A stretch of DNA of 64,000 bases from Arbacia lixula (lineage: Eukaryota > Echinodermata > Echinoidea > Arbacioida > Arbaciidae), in the NCBI GenBank assembly GCA_963669155.1, contig OZ022596.1:7743020-7807019 (forward strand), given 5' to 3'. Made by a program: the position numbers and the translations under genes. This document shows, piece after piece, positions 44,806 to 57,500 of the stretch. Position 1 is the stretch's first letter. The number at the start of each line of letters is the position of its first letter. The notes below the pieces were generated by a model. The model did no database searches and was not told where the DNA came from. It saw only the letters and a program-made list of their open reading frames with translations.

Positions 44806-47640
44806 GGTGGTCAGAGTATAAAGGGCAGTATAGAGCGAGTATAGAACAACGTGCAACTCTTTAGTTGCTACGTCAACGTGAAACATAGAAGAGAGAGAGA
44901 GAGAGAGTGGGGGGATGGGGATTAACAGGTTTAGCCGTAGTATCATAGATTCTAGGCTCGAAAATGAGGTATTATATGCATTGTCAGTAGTTTGTACTTT
45001 GACCATATCACAATGTTTTATTCCAGGTGAATGACGTCTAGAATCGGGGATTTCCCATTGGCTTCCTCCTATACCCGTACTGGCTCTACCACACCCACAC
45101 CGGATTCCTATTACGATACCCTTACTGGCTTCTTATCATACCCGTACTCATGTACAGCGTTCATAACATCAATGATCTCCGTGTCCACCACCTTCCACAT
45201 GTCGGCCCTGGGAATATAAGTGTTATAACTCTTTGTCATGTGAACTGGGACATGGATTCATATCAATGTCGTCACTGTGGACAAGTACCAGACCACCGCG
45301 TGTGAAAGACGTACAATGCGCCACTGTCGTTTTCAATCGGATTCGGGCTGGGCTAGGCCACTATTCTATCAGCCGTATACGTACGACTTTGCGACTGGCT
45401 GAATCACACTGGACCCGGTCGTTGGATTTGTGCAAGAATGTGACGTCACATTTCCAGGGGCACATTTCAGAAGGAATGGTGATAGAATTCCAGCGGCATG
45501 CACACGAACGAATCACCACGACACAATACAAGGCGTGTGACGTCATATTGGTGCATTTTACACATTGGTGGTTGAATTAATCAGAATTGTTCCTTTTTCA
45601 ATACTACTCCTTCTTTTAATATTAGTTTACGTAGGGTCTAAAGCGGTTTGTAGACATGCCTATACCATTTTAGCCATTATCAACTTCTGACAATGTTTCG
45701 AAATATAAAGGATATTGCCAATATGGAAGTAATGAACATGTTCTTGTTTTTTGTTATTATTTCTTATTGACAAGAAAGTAATATTATGCCTATATTGTGT
45801 TAGTATTTTGAGTACTGATATTCTGATTCTTGTTTATGCTTTATATGTTCTTCATGTAAATAATGGGAATGTACTCGCGACTTATTATGTACACGGAAAT
45901 GTTAACTACATGCTTGTACATTTATTATAAATTTAAGTGTTCAGTTAACTGAAATTATTCTTTCATTTCATGAAATGTTCATTATGAAGTACTGTTATCA
46001 ATTGTTATGCTCTAAGCAAATCGCATCGGTGCAATTAAATGATTGGAAGGATTGTTCAATTATCTAGCAATGTTCATTAACATGATTAAGTAAAACAATA
46101 GGCCTAACTAAATTTCGCCGACACCTTTCCCTCAATTATCATAACCGTCAATGTGATGTTATTCATTCTGAGTGGAAAGAATATCACGGTTTAATGATCA
46201 TCCAGCTGATGTGTACAAATATGTTAAATCAATACTACACTTGCACTGGCACCAAACATTTGTGATGTTTCTAGCATCACCAGCAACAATAATGCTTAAA
46301 TGACGTCACACTTTAAGATTCTGTTATCCCCAAGGGGCATAAAAGACACAAACCACCGGTATGTCTGAAGTGTGAGGTTTCTAATGTGTTTGCTTTTTTT
46401 GTTTTTTTTTTGTAAATGTTTGCGATTACTTCCTCGTGTCACATGCAAAATCTGTTTTTTTTTTTTCTCTCGATTTTTTTTTATCCTTTAAGCCTTTTTA
46501 ACGTGACACAGGCGCCCAAAATGAGCAGCGGACATGTGCAGATTTTTCTTGTGTAAAACGCAATGTATCCATATAATATATGCGAGGTATACATCTATAC
46601 ATGTACATGACTATGATATTTTTTTTTCACCTGAGATTGAGGGACTGGTGTCGTCTTCCAAATGAGGAAAACAGCGGTTTAGTAGATTTGTTCATCGACA
46701 GCCGACAGTTTGAATTTTGTTGTAGTTATTACGTGATGAATTCGATAATATTTGAGAAAACGGTGTCAGCGAGATTTAACTCTTCGAATGCAAGGCAAAT
46801 AGCTGTTCTATAGGGGTGGCAGGCAGAGGTTTAGTAACTCGTTTCATTGTTCTTTACTTTACCGTTTGTCAAAAAAAAAACTATATACTTTTAAATAGCT
46901 GCTAAATACAAAGTATTTGATTCTAGGGAGAATGATTTATAGGTATGGATAATTTATGGTTTCAACTTTAATCTGATACCAAAACGTCCAAAAATAATTC
47001 TTTCTTGAATGAGCACTGCTCCCTTTTGTAAAGGGTATGAAAATTAGGCTGCGCAAGAATTAGCCTTCCAATTTTGCGAGAGGTTGAATTTTTTTGTGTC
47101 GTGTGAAAGTTGAGTCCATAACATAAGCTATCCATACATATACTCACCCCCCCCCCCCTTCCCCAGAATTGTATATTTTTTATTTGGCCGCCATTTCAAA
47201 AGTGTATACAGTAGTTTCTTTTTTTGAGAGAGAGACACGGTATACGCTCTTATCAGGCAGCTGAAACAAAGGAATGTGTCTTTCTTTTGTACTATTACTC
47301 GAATTTTTGAAACCTTGTTCATGGAAATTTTTTCAACCAATGAAGTACTTAGGGCTTGTAAAATGATCATAATTATGCCAAAGGATCATGAATTTAAAAA
47401 ACAATAATATTGTTTTCCGAGTTGTTGGAATACTTTGCGAAAATGATTTAATTATCTTTCACGGAGTGGCTCAGTTATTTTGTGGCAATGATGTCAATGT
47501 CTTTCAACTTGCTATAATTATATTGTATGTGTGTTTTATTAAGGAATCAAAATATATTATGCAATATACATAAGGAGATATAAACTGGGAAAGACAAGTT
47601 GCACTATTATATTGAGACGATTTGAAAATGATAAGCTTGT
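44806..47640. other. intergenic stretch without a supported gene
   Basis: ORFs at 45031-45219 and 45233-45577 are moderately GC-rich but show no domain, no consistent splice frame and a local direct repeat of TACCC(G/T)TACTGGCT. Two TGACGTCA-containing words lie near 45442 and 45537. The rest is AT-rich with no signal. Confidence 0.4.
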
Positions 47641-47651
47641 CTTCAAAATGG

Positions 47652-47832
47652 CTCTGCTTGTGCCATGTTGCATAATACTAGGTTTCAAATTATTATAATT
47701 TACCATCAATGGTAAATACCATGGCAACATGTTCAATAATGAGAGGTGAGAGCTCATTGGCTATTACCATGATACTTACCGTTGATGTAAGTTACAATAA
47801 TTGAAAACTTATATGCAACATGACCCTGGTCA
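47652..47832. mobile_element. GTTGCATAAAAC MITE family, copy
   Basis: CCATGTTGCATAATACTAGG and TACCATCAATGGTAAATACC on the left are mirrored by TACCGTTGATGTAAGTTACA and TATGCAACATG on the right. Confidence 0.7.
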
Positions 47833-48039
47833 CCCATGCATGGAAAGCAGTTGTTGTTCCACCTAATCATAAAATAGGTGACAGGGACAATCCCATTAAT
47901 TCCGGACCTATTTCAGTTAACCCTGTCATTCCGAAGATTTTAGACAGACCAGTTCCCAAATAACAGTAATGAGCATCTACTTTAAAACATCTAAGGGCGT
48001 GTGAACGACCCAAAGGTGGTAGTCATAGTAGGACTCTTT

Positions 48040-48271
48040 GAAGAGCTTGTTTCAAAAGGGGCTAAATCCATATTTCTTAAAAATTGAGTTATTAGTTTCA
48101 GCACAGTGAGTAGAATTAAAAATGATTTTGGACTGAGAAGTTAAAACTAACTAACGAGCAAGATCAGCTATTGTCCAGAAGCTAATAGGCATCTGCAAGT
48201 CAGATTACGAAAACACGTTTTTCTCTTAAAGTTTTAAAGTGGATTTAGCTCTTTTTGGACATAAACTCTTC
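48040..48271. mobile_element. MITE family 1, copy c
   Basis: The ends GAAGAGCTTGTTTCAAAAGG with GGCTAAATCCAT, and ATGGATTTAGC-like GTGGATTTAGCTCTTTTTGG, match copies at 6966 and 8584. It also shares inner words (CAGATTACGAAAA against TAATCTGAC). Confidence 0.75.
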
Positions 48272-48352
48272 ATTTCGTAAAATATTGTTGGGCTTAGTTC
48301 ATCCTGACCACTGTCATGCTGTACCTGTAAACACTAGGCTATCAAGATCTGG

Positions 48353-48523
48353 ACACCGTTGCATAAAACTTGATAGCACTTGATAGTAACTCTGCTACCA
48401 ATGGTAACTACCATGGTAACCTCGCATGGCAGCCAATCAAATTCAAGGTTTCCATAATAATTGCCCTTAGTAGCCAAAGTTACCATCGATGGCCAATTTT
48501 ATGCAACAGGGCCCTGGACAGTT
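48353..48523. mobile_element. GTTGCATAAAAC MITE family, full copy
   Basis: CACCGTTGCATAAAACTTGA with ACTCTGCTACCAATGGTAAC is mirrored by GTTACCATCGATGGCCAATT and TTATGCAACAGGG. Confidence 0.8.
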
Positions 48524-48929
48524 TTGTCATGGCTTGTTTTCATGGGCCACGCGGGAAGTGTGAGTTATTAAATTGTCCATACTTAAACAAATCTTTTACC
48601 TGATTATTAGAGCATTGATGTTAACTTAAAAAAGCTGATGAAAGGGATTGTGTCTTATCTTTTTTATTTCAACATAAAGTGTATACTTAAGTACTAAAAT
48701 TATACATACAAAAGAGATTGTGCCTTATCTTTTTTATTTTTACATAAAGTGTATACTTAAGTACTAAAAATATGTGTACAATTTTTATTTTACCGTTGAC
48801 AGTTTTTAGTGGAATAAATCAAGCATAGCTATATCCAAGTAAAAAAAAATGTGATCTTTTTGTATTTTCTCTTCATTGCGAAATGAAAAAAAAAATGGAA
48901 ATGCAAGAAGTCTCGCCTACAAAGTTCAT

Positions 48930-49007
48930 GAGAGAGGGAGAGAGGGGAAGGGAGGGAGGGGTGTGGAGGGAGGTAGAAAGAATGGAGGGAGATTGACAAA
49001 CTAGGGG

Positions 49008-49042
<35 letters not shown>

Positions 49043-49320
49043 CATGACTGTGAGAAAAGCAGATAACGAGAAAAAGAGAGACAGCAGGATTTAGAGAGAA
49101 AGATTAAAAAAAAAGAACATCAGGATTGAGAAGGAAAGAGAGAGGGGAAGGGGTGAGAGAGGGTGAGAGAGGGAGAGAGAGAGAGGGGGGGGGGAGGAGA
49201 GGGGGAGAGAGAGAGAGAGGGGGGTGAGAGGGGGAGAGAGAGAGAGAGGGGAAGGGGTGAGAGAGGGAGAGAGAGAGAGAGAGGGGGAGAGAAAGAGAGA
49301 AAGAGAGAGAGAGAGAGAGA
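48930..49320. repeat. GA-rich minisatellite
   Basis: GGGAGAGAGAGAGAG and GGGGTGAGAGAGGGAGAGAG units repeat at about 45-50 bp. ORFs on either strand here (Ser/Leu/Pro or Arg/Glu/Gly) are artefacts. The tract lies about 300-450 bp upstream of the first candidate RFWD3 leader exon. Confidence 0.92.
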
Positions 49321-49559
49321 ATTTTATTTCTTTCGACGTTTTTAACTGGTAAAAACGCCCGAACACACATTAGGCAAGTTAACCCATTCTGGACCAAGTA
49401 CCACAAATGAGTGGTTTGCTGTAACTTCTGACATTTAAAAAAAGTAAGATGCATCACAAGTCGACTTTGCGATTCTGATTTTTTTTTTAAGAATTGGGTA
49501 GTTGCATATAAGTCATGTTTGTTGTATATATTTGTATTTGTTTATTTATTTCCCCTTCC

Positions 49560-49687
49560 GCGTGCCATATTGGGCTGCTTCGGCTGTATTTTCTACGCTC
49601 TTGCGTTCTCCTTTGCCGCCCACGCCCTTATACAACAACAAAATTGATCGAGCGGGAGAATTAGAATAACGAAACTTCTTCTTTATG
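49560..49687 (+). other. candidate promoter/first leader exon of RFWD3
   Basis: A local rise in GC and CpG (TTCCGCGTGCC, TTGCCGCCCACGCCC) is followed by TTCTTTATG and a good donor GTAAGC at 49688. If spliced to 49776, the ATG would open a short reading frame that stops after six codons, so it would be a leader exon with an upstream ORF. No transcript evidence is available. Confidence 0.25.
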
Positions 49688-49775
49688 GTAAGCAATTGCA
49701 TTATCTTTCTTCCTCGTCTGACCTTACGTCGTAACTTGTGAGTAACTTTGATTCTGATATTGATTTTCCCGACAG

Positions 49776-49957
49776 TTTCTAGATTTCAAATAAAGAAAAA
49801 GCCAGAAATAAACTCAAGCTCATGCAGGGAATGTCGGAATAATAAACTTAGACTCTTAGAGTTGGCCTGCGCTGGCAGTGCTGCACGTTGGAGTCCTACA
49901 TCCTACCTCCGGTGCAAGCACAGCTACGCTCCCGCCGGCTCGGGCACCGGCAGAGAG
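49776..49957 (+). other. exon-like segment, probably RFWD3 5' leader
   Basis: Acceptor TTCCCGACAG and donor GTATGA bound 182 bp. One frame is open throughout (SSSCRECRNNKLRLLELACA, later APAGSGTGRE), but its phase does not join the in-frame extension of the 51312 exon. A non-coding leader exon is the simplest reading; an exon of another gene is possible. Confidence 0.3.
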
Positions 49958-51210
49958 GTATGATGGGTGGGCCAGTCGCGCCGCACTTGCGATTTGAGAC
50001 GAAACAAATACGTATTGCGATATACTCTTACACTTAATCACACTTACTTTCATGCTTTTAATTTTTAAAATCATATTACAGAGACATTTTGAGTAAACAC
50101 TTAGGAATGATTGTATTTTCAGTGCAAAACTGTTTTTTAGTGTTGGCTTGTCAATATTTGTCGATGATAAAGATTAAAGTTGTCAGTTGTGCCCTTTGCC
50201 TTTGGTCTTGGCTTAATAAAACGCCGCACCGTTTTATATATTGTCAATGGGCTTTTCCTAATCGATTTATTTTTATGTTCGATTTTATGTAGACAGGAAT
50301 AACTGTCTCATTCGGGCCATTCTTTAAAGGTGTTTGTGTGCATTTGCGTGCAGTGCAGCAGAGATATTTTACTTGAGAAACTTGCTTATTTGTGTTTGCT
50401 GATAACTGTTATGCTCATGGAAGTATTGATGTCATTAACAGAACGGGACAAGTGAAACGCGACTCTAAATTTCTTTTGTTTTCTCTGAGAAGCTGTTGCC
50501 ACACAATCATGTTTGTCATTGTTTTAACACCTGTCCTGAAAAGCACATTTTGCGGTGTTGAGCATGGGTTCAAAGAACGATGGTCGATTCATATCCTTCC
50601 ATGACATTATCCTTGGTTTAGCTACGGACCATGCTATGCACTCAGCATTCATCATGTGAATGAGAGTACATCGTCAATGCATGTGGAGCAAACCGTGCTA
50701 GAGCTAGTTCGCCATACCAGTGGCGTGGCAAGGCGTGGGGCTGCCCAGCGGTGCGGTTTATCCAATCATCATTTGGCAATGATTACGGGGAAGACTTCAG
50801 ATGTAATGTCGCCACCGTTACAAGCAAGATTTTAGATGATTTCAGGGGTATTTTCAGAGCAAACTTGTTTTTTTTCCATGCAAATATAATAGACTCCTAG
50901 TATGGGTCTACATACAACGCAAATAAAGCAGTATATTTTGCCTAATATTACATTACATACATACATGCATGCGGGATACGAAAGTACATTAATTAGCGCC
51001 CAAGAATCAAATGCCTAGCCCCAGGCTCAGGGAAAAAAATTTTTGGAGGCCTTTTTTTTTTGTTTAGCACATTGGTCGATTTACATACATGTAGCTACAA
51101 TTTTATGTTGTGTCTTTCAGAATTTTTGGGGCACTTTTTACATTTTCCAGGCTCTTTTAAGCATTTCAGGGGTGAAATCCCCCCGAGCCCCTAAGTATTT
51201 CTTTCCCTGC
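49958..51210. other. RFWD3 leader intron candidate
   Basis: No coding or repeat structure was recognised apart from short runs of T and a CATACATACATGCATGC stretch near 50960. Confidence 0.4.
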
Positions 51211-51211
51211 C

Positions 51212-51411
51212 CAGGCTCACACTTGCATGTTTCTGCGCTGAACCCTCAACCAATCTTGGTTTGACCTCAATCTTAACCATTACACAAATCAAACTCCTGT
51301 TTGCCTTCCAGAACCTATGAACAGTGTAGGCTCACACTTGCACGCCTCTGCGATGGATCTCTGCTAATCTCTTCAGCTAATCTCAATCCTACCGCTAATC
51401 AAACAATGGAT
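51212..51411 (+). repeat. tandem duplication around the RFWD3 start exon acceptor
   Basis: GGCTCACACTTGCATGTTTC (51213) and GGCTCACACTTGCACGCCTC (51325) head two diverged copies of an ~87-bp unit that continue with CTCAATCTTAACC/CTCAATCCTACCG and end near AATCAAAC. Both copies are preceded by an AG with pyrimidines (CTTTCCCTGCCCAG at 51214; TTGCCTTCCAG at 51311). Confidence 0.75.
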
Positions 51412-51555
51412 CGCAGCAACAGCAGCGACGACGACGACAGCTCAACCGTCCTGATCGAGAGCGAAGAGGAGGACGAGGAAGAGGCAGATGATGAGGACAG
51501 TGAAGACTCTGATGCAACGCACATTTCTGTGTCTGGCAGTGAAAGTGACAATGAG
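51312..51555 (+). CDS. RFWD3: RFWD3 exon 1 of the coding part (start)
   Basis: The acceptor is TTGCCTTCCAG and the donor GTAGGC. ATG at 51406 (context AAACAATGG) opens [20 protein letters not shown], a very acidic 50-residue segment ending in phase 0. The frame is open upstream to the acceptor, but no matching upstream coding exon was found, so this ATG is preferred. Confidence 0.7.
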
Positions 51556-54500
51556 GTAGGCTTACCGCTAGATCAATCAGTGAAAAGTACTGTAAAACGG
51601 GTGATTTTCATGCAACACAGATCATGTCTCCGCAAATTTAAAACCATCAGATGACCGTCATGATATCTTTTGCAGGCTAGACACGCAAGTCTATCAGGGA
51701 TTCTGGAGTCAGTCACTAGTATTGGCATTCAACTTGTGCGCATGTTGCATGCTGTGATGCGCTGCACAGCCACTCGTTTTTTGGGGGCCGCTCTATAAAT
51801 GCTTTTAATAATGCTTTGTTCAGGACTTTGTTGATGATCTTAATGCAAAGGATTCTTATATGCCATATATTTCGCGAATCTGGACTATTTGCGAATTTAA
51901 CAACACACAAAATTATGAATACAATGTGCTCGAGCACATGTACTCCATGATCGCGAATTTAATCAGTCGTTACTCCTGCTAAAAATTACTGGTTGTACGG
52001 TAAAATACAGTCAACTTGTATGAAAGATGGGCCCTGTGTAGAGTTCTTATCCTAAGTTCCCATGTTAAAAGGTGCCTAAGAGAGCCCAAAATCCATATCC
52101 TCCTAGTCAGAGATGCCAAGCTCAACGAAATTTTATACATGAGAATTTCATGACTCGGCACCTCGGCGCGCGCATGTTATGTGATGGGCCTTATCACGAT
52201 ATCGACGTATACGATCCATGGCCATACGTACAAAACCATGCAATGCGCGTGCGCACTGTTCGCTGACTACACTCTCAATTTGCTCATTCGATTGTCTCTC
52301 GTGCCGGGCCGTTAGATGGCTCGTGCGAAGCCGGCCAGTGCGAGTCTATATAGCAAATAGTGCTACTTTTTTCTTGTTTTTTCTGTCGGGTCCCGATGTG
52401 TGAGAAAAATGGGGGTCATGCGTGAGATCGTGAGACTGACCCTGAATGCGTGATTCTTACGCATCCTGCATGAGACTTGGTAGCTTTGCCTATGACTCTC
52501 TAGCAAATAAGGGAAGGTTTGACCATGCCCAGTGCGTATTCGCCAATTATGAGGAGCCAATCACAATCACATCTCATCGGGACATTCCCCTACATGTATG
52601 TTTCATCCTAACTCTGTGGATGCGCAACTACGAGCATGCACATCAGTCATGTACCTAGCATGTGCGCCTAGGCATATGATTGCTGCTCGTATTTGAATGG
52701 CTAAGACAGGGGTAAGCTCTCCTGAGTTTTCTCCTTAATCCTCTCATGCGCATTCTGGAATACCAATCCTCCAAATCTTCTAACTTGCATAATTTTGCAT
52801 TAAGTTACAAGAAAAGTTATGAGAGATTTTGGAATACCACCATATCTCATTTCTGATTTTCCCCCAGTGATGGACACACTACCATAGTAAAATGTATGAT
52901 TTATATTTGTATGATTTTGTTATTAGGTGTTTAAAGAGAATAAATAAATGTTCCTTTCATTTTCAAACCAGCCTGAGCCAGTTCAAACTGGTTCTGACCA
53001 GCCACAAGCAGTTCCAGCACAAGCTGCTCCATCCAGACTTCCTGCACTCCCTACACTTCCTGGAGCCTCCCAGTCTCTCCCTGACAGTGAATCCTTACTG
53101 ATGGTGCCACCTGGAACCAGAACAAACCAGTCTGAACTAGTTCAAACTGGTTCTGACCAGCCACATGCAGCTACACACGCCAGGGATGATCTACCAGGCC
53201 CAAGTGGGATGCAGAATTTGGGGCATGGCATATCTGGAGGAAGAGAAACTGACCAATCAGGTGCAAGGTTGCCCAGTCATGCAACTGAGAGAAGGACAAC
53301 TAGCCAATCAGAGACAAGAGATGGAGCAGAAACTGCAGCTGATGGCACTGCCAGAACAATGCGGACGTTACTACAGAGACTATTAACCACTGCTGAAGGT
53401 AGTAATGAGATGCAGGCGGTGCCAGCCAATCAGGACGCAGAGGGGCAGGGCAATGAGGAGGAGGAGGAGGAATCTATGGAAACGGACAGTGTGATTGGTC
53501 AGGAGGAGAGCAGCAATGACTCCATGATTGACTTTCAAGAGAGGAAGAAACTGGTGGAGCCGGAGACAGCCACTAAGGAAGAGCAGGGGAGCTGTAGTGA
53601 CGATGAAGCAGTAAGTTAACTCTCCCAGTAGCGTAGATGCATGAAATGTGTAGTAAGTCAATCTGCTTCTCCACTGAAATATGTTAAGTCAATGGGCTTT
53701 TCTTGGCTTGGTACTGTGTGGGTTAACCCCATCAGTACCATACAGTTGGCAGCAAAATTATTCAACCCCCCTCTCATTTTTTACATTCTGTCATAATGAA
53801 TAATATTGCAGTAGCATGACCTCCTGCAGACGAGATGAATAGCCTTCCACAAGCTTCTCACAACGCTCCTTGGGGATGTTAGCCCATTCCTCTTGCGCAA
53901 TGGTCTTAAGGTAATCGATGCATGTAGGTCTACATGCTGCAACAGCTTTCTTCAGATCCCACCACAAATTCTCGTTTGGGTTTAGGTCTGGAGACTGTGA
54001 TGGTCACTCAAGGTGCGCAAGAGGAATGGGCCAACACCCCCAAGGAGCGTTGTGAGAAGCTTGTGAGAGGTTATTCATCTCGTCTGCAGGAGGACATTGC
54101 AGCATATGGATGCTGCACAAAGTACTAAAAGACACACCCATCTGGGTTGAATAATGTTACAACTTGTTAGTTGTGCATATAAAGGTTCCAGTTTCAGGTG
54201 GAGGATAAATAAAATCAGCATTCACCGCAGAATACATGCACTGGCTGTGAAATTGTCATTATTTGTGCATTCGTTTCGTGTGTGTAAAATAGGGGGTTGA
54301 ATAATTTTGCAACATGCTTTTTGGGCGCAAATTGCAATTTCAGATGACCTATGCAGTAAAATTTGATTTTCTTTCTCCGGTATTCTTAAGTAATTAACTG
54401 TCTGCTAACTATCTTAATGGTTTAGTAGCAATCTGCTGCTGCAATATTATGACAGAATGTAAAAAATGAGAGGGGGGTTGAATAATTTTGCTGCCAACTG

Positions 54501-57500
54501 TAGGTGCAGGCAATGTGTACTAACTAATAAGTCAGTTGGCTTCTCCTGAACATGTTCCTTTATCTCCGGGCAATCATTTTGTCATGATGCAAATGTTAAG
54601 GAATAGAGGGTGTGGTGGGGGTGGGGGGAGGGGTCAAAATGATCCCCCTTCCCCAATCAAAGCCTGCTCTTAAGAAGCCCAGTCAGAATATGGTTGAATG
54701 CTCTAATCATGAATGAGATGATTTCAGCGTTGCATTCTTCTTCACCGCAGCAATCCTGCATCATTTGTTATGAGTCCTGGACCACGTCAGGATCTCACCG
54801 CCTGGTCTCTCTTCGTTGCGGACATCTCTTCGGCCAAAGGCAAGACCGGTCATTCCACTGTTTCAGTTGATATACCTCATCTCAATAATCCTGTTGCCCC
54901 ATAGGCTGACAGGCATACTTGATACTTAAAGCAGTCATCCCTTAAAGGGCATATACTGTACTGGGAAGGCAAAAAAGCCTTCAAAATGTAATTGGTAGCA
55001 CTCTGTTTGCCAATGGTCTTAGATTCATGTATTGTCTATTTTAGAAGCTTGCTGAAAGTTATTTGCCCTCAAATGATCTATACTGGGAGTAATGAGTGAT
55101 TAAATCACAAATCCTCGAAATGTTCAGCCCGAACATTTTGAGGATTTAATCATTAATCATTAATTACTCCATATGTGGATCATTTGAGGGCAAATAACTT
55201 TCAGCAAGCTTCTAAAATAGACAATACATGAATCTAAGACCATTGGCAAACAGAGTGCTACCAATTACATTTTGAAGGCTTTTTTGCCTTCCCAGTACAG
55301 TATATACCCTCTAAAGCAGCTACATGAAGCTATAGTGGGATGATTTAGTGCTGTTGTGTCACCAGGAGGTGACAACTCTCACAAATGCTTGTGCATGTTA
55401 CAGATGCATGCATTTATGTACAAAAATATGTATTGAACATTTACAGATGCGACTGCGTACAGCTGCACAGTTGATTGCGCGCATATGAGCTCAATCAAGT
55501 GCGCATAAATTAGCGCGATTGCGCGCTCTTGTAACGCGCCATCTCTACCAAGGTGAACGCAATTTATTGCAATTGATAATTGCTTTATGTTCTCGATCAA
55601 ATGAGCTCATACGCTCGCGATCAGCTGTGCGGTTGAACGCAGGCGACTCTGTAAATGTAGTGCAATAAGCAAATCAAATAGTTCATATGCATGAGGTCAT
55701 GAGGAGCGGTCAAGAATAACTTGCGCTATTAATTGATGAAAAAAGAGTTCTGCCCTGGAGATATCTTGCTTGACGGTTGTCAGCTCAAAATGTCGTACTA
55801 TAGTTATTCATCATTATTTCACGCGGTATACAAAGAGATTCATGACATGGTTATAAACTGTAGGCCTGAGGTGATCTCAAAACAAAACTTTAATCCCTTG
55901 ACCGTGTGATTGTGCCGAGATCACATAGTGCCTTTTCTTCAAACCATGTACCCTAGAGCAGTTTCTATTTTATATTCTATTGATATTGGCAACACTACGG
56001 TGTCTGCAGTGTCAGACTCCTGTGTTGGGGACACCAATGCATGCATGCACTAATACACTATTTCTCTTTCCTGTGGATATCTCTTAGGGCAAAGGTGTGA
56101 CCGCCCTTACCACTGTTTTGGTTTACTTATATGGTATTATACAAATATATTCTGCTGTGAGAGCAACCAGTGAAATCTATCCGCATGAGGTTACTTCGAT
56201 TGTACAAGACAGCGACAATCAAAGATACTGAATGCAGATAGATTTTACTGGTGTCTTGATGTGCAGGTGGTATATATTTGTTTTATATCCTCATCAAGAC
56301 TTTATGATAGGCTGAGCAGGAAGCAAAATATCGCAACTCCAAAAGATCGCTCTAACATTAGCTGTAGATACAGAGAAACCACATATTTGTTTTTTCTGCG
56401 GCCCGAGCAAAACAATGACAATTCATGTTGCACCTCGGCCACAACAACCTGAGAGTTTCCTGAGCGCACAATCCTGCTGCCTGATAAAGTGCAAAAATGC
56501 AGCTGATTTTTTTTATATCGTACATTAACAAACAGGGACGCACGGACATTGACGCCTCTTGAAAAGTGACATCACAGATAGTTCTTTTCGGCCCCTCAAA
56601 AATGTGACGTTACAGGGTTCTCAGGGCGGATAGTGCTTTTTCCAGAAATAGTAGAACTATGTTCAGTCATCTGCAGTGCTCTTAACGAATTAAAGGACAT
56701 GATTATTTTCATGAGGGGTATAAAAGGTGATATTTTTGTGGATGATGGGGTAACAGACTTTTTTTGGAGTTGTTCTTTTCGGGATTGATCGTATCCACCA
56801 TTCCTATCACTATTTTGTTTTTTTCTGAATCCCAAAATATAAGTGAATGGCATAACGCACCACTGGAATTCAAACAAATCAAAGCTATCATTATGCTTAT
56901 GGAGAATGGTTTAGGATCATCATCATTAAATGCAATATCCCTTCCCTTCCCCCTCCCCTTTCCACCCTCCCTGGTATATAATTTGATCTCCATGTACAGT
57001 GTCCTCGTTGAATTGATCTTTTCGTATTTGACCTCATGAAATATTCTGTTCAATGCACTCATAAACATTCATGATTTGTATGAAATGCTTGTAGTTTTGT
57101 GTGATCTCAATATTTTGTTTCTTTTCTCTTCCCAAACCCCCCTTTCCCCCTCCCAGCTGCATTGAACAGTGGCTGAAGGGACAAGGTGGAAAGTGTCCTC
57201 AGTGTAACTGCAAGGCTAAGAAGGGCGATATCCGAGTCATATACGCTAAGGCACTCAAGGCTCTAGATACATCGGATCGGGACAGAGCACTCAAGTAAGT
57301 ATCCAGTAATGAGAGAGGGGGAAGGAAGATAGGAGGAGGAGGAGGAGGAGGAGGAGAAGGAGAAGGAGAAGGAGAGGGAGGAGTAAAGGAGGAGAATGGT
57401 AGGAAGATGAGGAAAAGAGGAAGAAGAAGAAGAAGAAGAAGAAGAAGAAGAAGAAGAAGAAGAAAGGAGATGAAAAAAGAAGAGAAGAAGAAGGACGGGG

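Noticed and set aside
45031..45580. Two adjacent ORFs of 62 and 115 codons, possible gene
   Set aside because: No domain, no consistent acceptor/donor frame, and an internal direct repeat; composition is compatible with non-coding DNA.
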